Shown in pieces: positions 48,334-60,300 of a stretch of 64,000 nucleotides of DNA (position 1 is its first letter; every line of letters begins with the position of its first letter). The translations under genes and the position numbers were made by a program. The notes beneath the pieces were generated by a model. It saw only the letters and a program-made list of their open reading frames with translations, did no database searches and had not been told where the DNA came from. The stretch comes from Pelecanus crispus (taxonomy: Eukaryota > Chordata > Aves > Pelecaniformes > Pelecanidae). The DNA is taken from assembly GCF_030463565.1 (NCBI RefSeq), contig NC_134643.1:217238583-217302582 (forward strand), given 5' to 3'.

Positions 48334-51300
48334 CTGCGGGGAAAGAAGGAAAAAATGTAGGTATACTAAATAAAATAATCATTAACAGTGTGAGTGTGCA
48401 TTGTAGGGAATGGTATATGTGCTACATAAAGCAACTATGAATCCTCTGAAGATCAGAATTTACTAAATGCGCAGGAAATTTGGCTGGAACTGTCTTTGAA
48501 AGGATAGGAGGAAGCAGCCCAAGGGCAAAATCTATGGGAAAGGGCACACATTTAGGACAGGTAGCCTTCCTCTTGGGAAGAGATGATGTATTTGTCTAAT
48601 TAGGAATGAAACCATGTTAATTTTTTTTGAAAATGGGAGTTCAATAAACCTGTTGAACTAATGTGGTGGTCCAGAACAGGGAATAAAACCAGTTATGGGT
48701 GTAAAATGAGAAGTGGAACAGAAACCTTGAAAATAACTATGCAGTTGAATGATGGTCAGCAGATCTGGGAAAGGAATGTGAAAAGAGGGGGGAAAAATCT
48801 ATGGGAGAATTCTTGACCATGAATTCTTCAGAGAAGAAGTGCTTATATTGGAACAGAACTGGGGAAAAGTATCAGTTTTAGTTGTTAGTTGGTTTGTTGG
48901 GGGTTTTTTTCTTTTAATAATGAATACTTGCAGATCTGCTTTTAAATTGATGGTTTTTGTATGAAGTATTAAAGCACATTTGTGAAACAGGATGTGCCAG
49001 AGGCCCCCCCAAATCAAAATAAACACTAAAACTACATTAATAAACGCAAGCAAGTAAAAAAATAAAAAAATACAGACAGCTCTAAATTGTACCTAAACCC
49101 CAAGAAGAAGAACTGTAGAAAACAACCATTTCATTCTTCCAAAAGCGTAAACAACAGTTTATCCTAGGAGGATGGAAGTGTGATTCTCAATTCTACTTGC
49201 CTGAGGGACTTCTGGCTTGGTGTGAAAGCCATCAATCAGTGAGTCAGCTATAGCCAGTCATTAAGAAAAGGGAGATATAGAGAGTAAAGTGCGATAGTCA
49301 CACACCTGACACTAGAAGCTAGCTTCTTGGTAAGTGTTACTAATAAATGTACTGGGTTTCTATAAAGGGTATTGTGGTGCACTGAACATTGTCTTTCTCC
49401 AGGCCCATGTATGTGCTTGTAGAAAGAAAACTTCAAGAATACCTAGTTAAAGATTTAAGCTAATAGGAGCATCTATAGAAGCAGCCAAAGCTGGGACAGA
49501 TGGATCTTTGCAGCACAGCTCATGGGCCTTAATCTATCCTGTGCTCAAAGGTCAATCTCTCCAGGCTCTGACTTCTGGACTTCTCTCTTCACCTGACCCT
49601 CACTACACATCTTTTCTCATCCTCTTCTCCCTTTTACTCTACCCTCATTTCTCCTTTCTTTCCAAACAGTTGATTCTCCACTGAATCCTCACTTTGTACA
49701 AGGTTAAAAGAGCAAGCGGTAACAGAAGTAGTACTACACACCTGCAAATAAAAGTCACAGAGTGTGATGGCTAATAAAAACAGAGTGCCAGACCCAAGAA
49801 GAGGAATTAGGCGCCACAAGACTGGTGCAGCCAGGGAGTTCTCCTTGGGGGTTATAAACAAAGTCCACTACTCACTGGATTGTACCTAAACCAGAATGTG
49901 TTGAGCTGTAATTCCTGTACAAGGCCTAGTTCAACTGACCAGTCAGTTAGGGTGGGGTTCACGTGCAAAATACAGTGCCTTAGACTGCTGGTCAAGAAAC
50001 TTGTTGCCTCACCTGTAAAACTTCCTTCCTGGTAAGCCAAGAGGATCAATGAAAGCTCTTTCTATAAACATCAGCTGATCGTTCATGATTCGCACTGCAA
50101 CTGGACTGCAAAAAATGGAGACAGAGACGTTTCACATAATGAGGAAACATGACTTCCCAGTTTCATTTAAACACTTTTCCTCTTCTATGGACAGAAAAAA
50201 ATTACAAAGATGGTCTACGTTTTGCAGAAAGATGAGGTTTTGCAAATGGAGATATTCAATACATGTTATATTAATGCATTAGGATTTCTGCATTAGAAAA
50301 CTCAACTACAAGATGTCACACTATGCAAAAAATAAAATGGGAGACTTTCTGAGAGTGTCAGATGCTTGCTTAGTAGATCCCACTTAACAGAGGGGAGAGG
50401 AAGACTGAGATTTAGGTCAAGATGACGATACCTAGATTTTGGTGTCCACCCATAAGCCAAGTGTCCCAACTGCCACTCTAATCTATACAGTAACATAGTA
50501 AGGATGGGATTCAGTTGCTTAAACACAACTATCTGGTACCATACTAGGTGCCTAGGAGCACCTGGCCTCCAGCCACTGCACTCAGAGGGATGGGAGTCCC
50601 ATAGGGTCCTTGGATCATATGGATCATATGGGGCTGGCGCTGTTTAACATCTTTGTTGGCAACATGGACAGTGGGATTGACTGCACGCTCAGCAAGTTTG
50701 CCAATGCTACTGAGCTGTGTGGTGCAGCCAACACACTGGAGGGAAGGGATGCCATCTAGAGAGACCTTGACAGGCTTGAGGGGTGGGCCTCTGCGAACCT
50801 CAGGAAGTTCAACAAGGCCAAGTGCAAGGTCCTGCATATGGAGTGGGGAATTCCCAAGCACGAATACAGTCTGGATGGAGAACGGATTGAGAGCAGCCCT
50901 GAGGAGAAGGACTTGGAGGTGCTGGTTGATGAGAAGCTCAACATGAGCTGGCAATGTGCACTTGCAGCGCAGAAAGCCAACTGTGTCCTGGGCTGCATCA
51001 AAAGAAGCATGACCAGCAGGTCGAGGGAGGTGATGCTGCCCCTCTACTCTGCTCTCGTGAGACACCATCCGGAGTACCGTGTTCAGCTCCGGAGCCCTCA
51101 GCACAGGAAAGACATGGACCTGTTGGAGTGAATCCAGAGGAGGGCTACAAAAATGATCTGTGGGCTGGAGCACCTCTCCTATGAAGAAAGGCTGAGAGAG
51201 TTGGGTTTTTTCAGCCTGGAGAAGAGAAGGCTCTGGGGAGACCCTTCCAGTGCCTGAAGGGGGCCTACAAGAAAGGCCTACAATAGAGGGACTTTTTACA

Positions 51301-54300
51301 AGAGCATGTAGTAATAGGACGAGGGTTAATAGCTTTAAACTGAAAGATGGTAGATTTAGATTGCATATAAGGAAGAAATTCTCCATTATGAGGGTGGTGA
51401 GGCACTGGAACAGGTTTCCCAGAAGCTGTGGATACCCCGTCCGTGGAAGTGTTCAAGGCCCGGTTGGATGGGGCTGTGAGCAACCTGATCTAGTGGAAGG
51501 TGTCCCTGCCCATGCCAGGGGGGGGGTTGGACTAGATGATCTTTAAGGTCCCTTCCAACCCAAACCTTTCTATGATTCTATGTCTGAGATGCTCTGAAGC
51601 ATCATCATGTCTCCTTGAGGTGTGCTGAAAGTACAAATTCTGGCATCACCTACAACACTCAAGTGTAGGTGTCTAAATACAGAGCTCAGTCCAACTTTAA
51701 CTTTCACTGCTACCTGCCTTCCCATATATTACAATAATTTTAATGACAAGCTGATACTAGTAGTAAGCTCTACAGCTGATACTATTCATCACAGGAAGCA
51801 GAATTTATCTTAGCAGATACTGCTGGTCTCAGAGTTCAAGGGCTCTATTCTACACTAATCAGAAAGACTCCATGTGTAGTCACTGGAAAGAAAGAACTGC
51901 CACCCTGGGTACCTAAGGAAGATATAAATATATATATATATATTAAAAAAATTTTTGTTTTTCAGACTTACTCTTTCTTGTCAACTTGTTCAAGTCTCCT
52001 GTGAAATTCAGCAGCAGCCTTTGAGAAGTTCACCACAGCAGAAAAGAGAGGATCTGGAAAAGGAAGGGCTTTTTGTGAACAACTTCAGAGTATCTGCTGA
52101 GCCCAGTATTCAGTTGCCCAGTGGGAAAAAAAATATATTTGTTTTGCTGATATGATTGCAATAATTTTGTTGTCTTTCCATTATTCATTAGTTTCCCTAG
52201 TGCAGACTTTAGCAGTACTAGCAGTACTACTGCATTACTAGCAGTAATAGGCAAAGACCTTGTTCAACAAGGCCAACAATAAAGTAGAATGCTTGATAAA
52301 GCTTTCACAAGTACACATCTTCCCTCTGCCTGGCAAGGAAAAGACTGGCTGGCATTGCAAATGGAGAACTCTGCAGTTTCCTTTTTAACAAAGGGATGCA
52401 CTGTAACATTTAGGTATAAAAAGCCTGACATCAAAAACACCAGCTCTTCCAGCAGGCTGTGGAAAGACAGCAGGACATGATTTCTTGGAACATTATTTCC
52501 CATTCATATCATAACAGAATAGTGTGATATGTGTATTGAATAGTATTAGATGAGGCATAAAAGACACAACTGTCATGGAACACAGTGATAGACAAGATAG
52601 ATTGAAGTAGGCATGTCCCGCTCTTGCTCCACACGTGGGCTAGAGTTACAGTATACGAGGTGTCTCTGCCATGACCCCTCCCACAGTGCTGCTTTTACTT
52701 GTTACCCAGGATTTTACTTGTTACGCCTGACTATGTGCAGTCAGGCTGGCAGGTCAGTCAGTTGCTCTTTCCTGCTCTATCCCTGGCAGAACATCCAAAC
52801 TATGTGGAATAATTTAGCCAAAGAAACAGTAGGCTTTTCTTTTAATGACAATATCGGCTGTGTTGATTGTCCTGTGGAAGGGTCTATTTAATACAGACCT
52901 GGGGAAAGTATCAATTTATACAACTAATTTTTGTAGAATAAGGAAAAGATGGATGTTATGAGGAGAAGAACTTCTGGTCTTACCAATATTCAACTCAATT
53001 ACAAAGAAGGAAGATTTACAACTTGTACATTTTTCCCACAAGTTTCAGAAAACTTTAGGTAAACGAGAATACCCTCTCTTTGATTGTACAGGAATATGGG
53101 GCACAAGATCAGGTTATGTCCTAAATCCAGTCCTCCATCAGCAACTATGGCCCTTCACTGTTTATAAATTTATCACACTATTTAGTGTGATAGGCTTTCT
53201 GTTCCCAGGACTCGTATTGAAAGCTGTTCTGCAGTCTCGTTCGCTCTTCTATTTCTAGCAAACTTATTTATTCATTGTCAGCCTACACTTGCTTGTTCTT
53301 GTATTAATATTTTTCTTTAGTTTACATAATTAGAGGCACAGATTTTATGTATGCAGCCTGTTTACAGACTGCAATATAGACAGACCCATGTCACCTTGTG
53401 AGGGTGAGAATTTACACTTGTCCACAGCATGACAACAGTTATGTTTGCCAGAGGACAGAGTTCTGCCCTGCTGACATCATGGTTATGTCATGGCAACAGA
53501 TTATATTTCAGAAGCAGTAGGAGGGGACTTAAGACTAAAAAAGAAAGGTCATCTGAAAATATGTAAGAGAATTTGTGCTCATGTTCACTAGCTATTCAGT
53601 GCTTTCAGTGTTGGTTATTTTAGAAAATATCACAACATTTCTTTTTTTTTTTCCTGCAAACATTAGTTCCTGATAGCATATGGCTACAAGTACATATTTC
53701 ATGACCTGTTTGTAGCCTTCATTGTTGCAGAGGAGCAGCTGAAATGTATATAAATGTATATAAAATTATAGTTTTATTTAAGAAATAATTTAAAACTGAT
53801 CAGGCATCAGAGAAGAGCCATGAAAATAATGAAAAGACTGAAAAACTTGCCTTGTAAAAAACTAGTCAAAGTGACACACCTATAAAGTTATTAAGGAGAG
53901 GATTAAGTGATATTTGGGGGGGGGAAAAGCTAAAAAAATATTGCTTCTAGACTCTAGGAAGAAAAATACGTGCATTGGTCAGAAGGTAGTTTGGGCAACT
54001 TCTAAGCTGAAATGAGAAAGAAACTCAATGAAAATAAATGATTTAACACAAATTTTGATAGATGTTCTACTAGTGCAAAAAGAAATGCCAGATTTAATGT
54101 TTTATTGCAAGATATGCTGCAGTAAACACAAGAACATACTGAAATAAATCCTTGTGTTATGCAAAAGCTCAGACCAGATGATCCATCACCCAAGGCTTCC
54201 TCTGTCTCAAGTGGCCTTTTTAGAAAAACGGGTGTTTTTTCAAAAGGGTCAAGAATTTTTCACTTAAGCCATTACATGAAGTTTTAAACGTCATTTTTAA

Positions 54301-57300
54301 TTTTCCCCAAATGAGGATCTGATTTGAGTTACTTCTAATGTTTCACACAACCCAAGAGTACTGCATCTCCAAAAGGCTTGTTTATGTCTCTAAACCATGG
54401 GTCCGTGAGATACCAAGTTAATTAGGACTGACTGAAAATCCTTCTTGATACAGAAACACAAGGGGTGAATGAGGCAAGAAGAAAGAAAGAAAGAAAGAAG
54501 AGAGAGAGAGGGAGAGAAAGAAAATGGCTGTGGAAGCTATCCTAGCCTGGGATCCAGAGCACTCTGCTGCTTCTGACCTCTTTGATATGCTTCATTGCAA
54601 TGTGTTCAAATGCTGAACAAAGGGATGTATTTATGCAGAAGAGTTAGAGAAATACTTCTGTTGCCAAAAAGTGGTACCCAGGCACTGAGACAGATAGTAC
54701 GCAAGTTTCCCAAGGTCAGATGAAGTCTTTGGCTGAGGAGGAATGGGCACCTGTGTCTCCCAAGTTCCAGGCAGTTGCCATCAATGTTTAACTTCTTTTT
54801 TAAGCAAGAAAGTGAGAAGCAGGCTGATACTGTCTTTTTGTTCTGCATTTGATTGTTTTCCATGATGGCTTGTGAGCACTGCAATAATGCCCAAAACTAG
54901 TAATATACATGAAATTATTATAACCCTCCCATCTATAACCCTCACATCTATAATGTGTTAAACCTGTGTTATGTTTAGAAAAAAAAAATGGAGGATCTTT
55001 ATTATGATGGCAGAATTGAAACAGGAAAGTAAGGAATTCAATTTCAGAGCTATAATAGATATATCGTGTCCTTGCATAATTCTAATTGATGCAGTTAAGA
55101 TATACTGTTGTGGCTATTACTCACCAAATGATACTTTGCAAGTTTTCAGCTGTTCTTCATGTTTCTTGGCCAATTTATAAATTTTATTGCTATATCCTTT
55201 TAAGGCTTCTCCATAATCTCTACAGTCGAATGGAATGACCTGGGAATCTGCAAGTTCATAAACCAGCTTGCCTCGTAACTGGGCAATTGTTAGCTGTTTC
55301 TTGAAGGTGGGGTCATAAAATTTTTCCACTAACTCAAAGGTCTCATACACAGTGTGATAAACAGGATAATTGCTGAATTTGTCTGCTTTCTGAAAAAGAG
55401 CAAGCAAATTTGTCAGTGCCCTGTATTCTAGCTGCAGTTAAGGGATGTATTGATCATGTAACGGCTATGATGTTTTGCACAGTTTCCAAATCAAAAAAGC
55501 TATTTGCTACAAAACACAATTTACTATCCTTCCATTTTTCTGTGTTCATTTTAAGAAACTAAACCAACCTGAATCCATGGACTGTTGCACAAGATTAAGT
55601 GAGCAGGCTTCCTTCTCTCTATCTACACAGACCTGCCTTCAGTTCCATTGTACAGAGATTGCCTTCATGAAAAGTGAAAACAGTTTGGGCTTTTGGATAG
55701 CAGGAGTCCTTGATCATGGCCCCTTTTTATCTTGTGTAACTATTTCTGAACACAGTCGAGGAAGATTTGTACATTAAGGGGCCTACTAATAGTATAGTGG
55801 AATGAAATATACACCTCCAATCAGATTCTATAAATACCTCTCTGTGAACTTGACAGCCTATAGAATATACACACCATGGTAACATGTTTTATTCTCCAAA
55901 CATTTAGGTTTCTTGCTAAATTAAGAAATAGCACTGATATACAAACCAGTCAAAGATTCTTTGAAGCTTTTTTATTAATTGTGAATAAATACTTTTAAAA
56001 GATGACTGCTCAGTGCTATCAAAATTCTTCAAGCAATCTGGAAGACTTACCCTATTCTTGGTATAACGGACTCTGCCTGATGCAATTCCCAGTCGCTGAA
56101 AGTAAGCTTCAAAATCACTGCCTGATCCCAGTTTGTTTATTCTACATGTAGAAAAGACAACATCTTAGTGAGAGCACCTACTTTATAGTTATGGTAGTAA
56201 TTTATGCAAAATGCAGATTTTTCGAAGAAATGGAGGTCAATTCTTCTGGGGGGCACATCAGGGACACTAGTAAGATCAGAGACTAGACGAGTGGCAAGCT
56301 TAACTACTCTAACTGATTTTATTCCATTACACTAACTCAGTATCCAATATTAGTAGGAAGATGTTTTAAAGATAGCAATCCTGCTTATGACACTGATCAC
56401 ATTTAAAAAAATATGTACACAGTATGCACAAGAGCCATAAAATTGTATCAGACATGTCTCTGCACTTAAAACATTAATTATCTATTTCCAAACTAATATG
56501 AATTGGGCAACAATATATGTAAAGACAGATGTGTTTACATACTTAGCATATTCCACAGTAGAATCAAAAGACTGATAAACAATTTCTACTGCAGAAGACA
56601 CAACTAGCATTTGTTACTTACAAGTAAATGTTGCCATCTGCTGGGTAGGTGTGGCAAGACCGAGGAAAAGAACAATACAGACAGATGTAATATTCTAAGT
56701 ATTTTCAAATATCTATTTAAGTTTTATATTAAGTTCTACGTTTATATGTCTAGCCTGGTGAATAATTGGTGTTTCTCAGCTAAAAAAGGAAAATAACCCA
56801 GCTACAGTTCTTCCATTAGTATAAATTTCTGCAAGGAACTATTTGTATCAACTGAGAAAGGTCAGATCTGGTAGCTTTTTCAAAAGGCAGAAATCTCAGT
56901 GAGTCTAATGAATCTAGAAGCTCATCTCACCAAGGCCTGAAAGACAGGGTAATACATGCAGAACATTTTGTTCAAATCACACAAGGGGGCAGTTCTATTT
57001 ACCTTCCATGAGTAATGCCACATTGTGAATAAGATTTAGCCCTATAAGTCACAGGCTCAAACAGTGTTTTGGAGTTTCAATACCTTCTAATATGAAGTTT
57101 TAATACCTTCAGATATAGATTTGTAATGTTTACATTAAATGAGTTTACAATCATTGTATAAACAAACAATAAGTATCACAAGAGCTTTTTAATTACCACT
57201 CTAGGCAGTTTCTTTCAACTGAGCATTTGCTTATTCTAACAATTTTGATATTATCTCATCTAGTAGGGTGACTAAACTATATTTTGAACTTTTTCCCTGC

Positions 57301-60300
57301 CCTAGTCTTTTTTTGATTGCTTTCCAAATTGCTTTTCTACTAATAAAAGGCCTTTAAAAAGTGTGAGGTTTCATTTTATAGCAGGCATAGATGTCACCAT
57401 CATTAAAGAGAAGTCATAAAATTTTATTTTATTTTACTTTAAAAGATATTGCTAGAGAGTCACCTTGTACTACAAGGTTTTGTATTGCTGTCATCAATAG
57501 CATATCTTGAAAAATTCTGGAGAGTAGCCATCCTATGATATGAGGAAAATACTGGGAAAGAAAAAACAGATTAACAACTTACCTGGGATAGCTATTATTT
57601 TCAGTTGCAGGATCTTTCTCAAGCCAACTCTCATAGAGAGACTTATTTTCATAACCCTCATCAGGGCTTAAAATCTGGAGAGGAAAAGATTATAATCTCA
57701 TTGGAAGTACCTCTAACTCAATTTAGTATCAAAGGAAACCTTTACAGCTATCTGCATCATTATTAACCAATAGCATTGCTGCATGCAAGGAAGTGCATAT
57801 TTACATTTGTTACATATATTTATGGATCCCAGCCATGAATGAAGAGCATCTCAGGAATCAACCATAGACAGTAGGGAATAACAGGTTAAAAGCTCAAGGA
57901 CACTAGCTGGAGCTCATCCACTTCTGGGGAAAGTGGATCCTGGGGATTTCTGGGACTTCTTACCACCTTATTATAGCTCTGTGTATGTACACACACAACA
58001 GCATATATAGCACTAGGGAGCTCCTCCAGCAGCCAGGATGCCCCAGCTGCTTTTCTTTCAGCAGGAAAGGGGAGGTGACAGCCTGTGGAGGTTTGGCCCA
58101 CACAGCAGCAATATTCTCTCAACAGGCTGAGCTGAAATTTGACTGCTTTTTCCTATAGGAAGGGTACAAAAGAATTGTGCTAGAAGGAAGGGTCAAAACC
58201 AGTCATAGAATCATAGAATCATTTAGGTTGGAAAAGACCTTTAAGATCATCCATTAACCTAACATTACCAAGTCCACACTAAACCAATCAAGGGTAGACT
58301 AGATTAAACCATGTCCCAAAGTGCCACATCTACCCATTTTTTGAATGCTTCCAGGGACGGTGACTCCACCACCTCTCTGGGCAGCCTGTTCCAATGCTTG
58401 ACTACCCTTTCTGTGAAGAAATTTTTCCTAATTTCCAACCTAAACCTCCCCTGGCTATCATTAATTATATTACAGCAGTGCCAAAGAGACTTAACCAAGA
58501 CTGGAGCACCATTGTGCAAGACACTGTACGTACAAATGTAGGTCCCACCCTTACCTTCAAAAAAAATAAAAAAGCTACATAATGAAGATGGAAAAGATAA
58601 GTTATAATAAAGACATCATACATGTGGGAAAACTATGAAAGAGTATAAAATTAGCTGACCAAGGCTCTTAGAAAATCTGTGGCAGAGGTAAAAATAAATC
58701 AAGACTCTGGCCCTGGTCTCCATCTACACTTAAACAATCTTTAATAGACATGGTCCTTTAAATAAGGATTAGTTATGGTGTGCAGAGGATTGGGATATTT
58801 TTTTCCCCCCAAAATACAAAGCATGAATGTTCATGCCTAGATACATGGTCCCACAGTATTGTCGAGACTTAAATTCTGCATTGACAAATATACAGACTCC
58901 AAATTGAAAATCCAAGGAGTTCTGACCTCTGAAATTATGTCAGAAGCTAGCAGAAAAATAACAACTTTTTGAAGTAACTGCTTGGCTGCTGTCATTTTCA
59001 GGGCACTTTGTTCAAGTTCTAGGGCTAAATTGAAAATGGCACATTAATAAGAGCAAGCTGAACTCTGACATATGGGAGTTAAAGTACTCCATGCTCTGGC
59101 AGAGACGTTATTCTGACAGCTGTGGTTATGTAAAACCCATTGGCCAGCTTTTTCATACAGCACTGAGAGCCTAGTAAAACATATTATTTGCCCTGACTTA
59201 GATCCAAATCTAGAATCAGCATAAGCTTACTGCTACTTCAAGGGAAGATGCAGAGTTCTTTTAAGTATAAATACAAAGTAAGAGGTGATGATCAGAACAG
59301 GGAATTGAACTATTGCAGATGCTGGCTGGTAGTGACCAATTGTCTAAAGCCTAGCAGTAGAGCAGGGACAAAAAAGACTTTCAAAAGCTAAATGTCCCAT
59401 CTGTATGCTGAGGACCACACTTAAATGCAGAACTCCTTGAAAGATATGCCAACAAAAATCGTGTCCTAGTTTGAAGAGGTCCTTCAGCAAACACCCTTTG
59501 GTATCCCTGACTTCTCTCCAAGGGTCCATCAAAACCTCTTTCCTTAGAAAAATTCCAACAATCTCTATGAATGATCTTGCAGAAAAGTTCAAAAGAGTAT
59601 GTTCTAGAGAAAGGATTCGCAGCCTGTGATTTATGGATCACTGAAGGTCACTGGTGGCACACCAACAGTAGTAAATTAAAGATGGTTTGGAAATGAAAAC
59701 TTCAGTGTTGAATCACTGTAAAAATTGAACTGTGATTTTATTTTTCAAAAAGATGAGAGGCAATCCCAGATTTAGCAGTAAAAAAAAGAGGAAAACCCTC
59801 CCCTAAAGATATGTGGCAAGGAGTGTCTCAAATGTATTTAGCAAGATAGAAAAAAAAAATACTAAAAAGAAAAAAAGGATTTCAGATGAGGTTCTTCGGA
59901 CAGAGACAATATGATAAAAGCAAACTGAGGAAAGTGCTCCTCAGCTGTGTACAGAAAGCAGAGAACAGCAGACAATCAGAATGTTGTTGCAGAATCCTGC
60001 TCTGTGGAACAACATAAAAGAAAAAGTAGTTGTGGGTTTTGTCTATAACAAGCTAACAAGAAAAAAAAATATCTAAGTTGTACCAACAGTGGCTTTAAGG
60101 AGTTCAGGGAATAGTCAGACTTTTCACTGACAACTCTCTACTGTAAAATAATCTCCTTTACGAATGAGGCTATGATGAATATGCATGAATACAATGTACT
60201 TCTAGGAGCTTTTTAGCAAGGAAACAGCATGGAATTAGGGAATAGTTGTCACACTTTCTATTGTTTATATTATACATCTACTGTTAAAAGATTAAATAAC

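Noticed and set aside
48069-48440. 123-codon plus-strand open frame
   Set aside because: It is antisense to the last NAALAD2 coding exon, which has clear homology, a splice acceptor and the expected phase.
50544-51386. 280-codon minus-strand open frame
   Set aside because: It is the antisense shadow of the CR1 reverse-transcriptase sequence on the plus strand.
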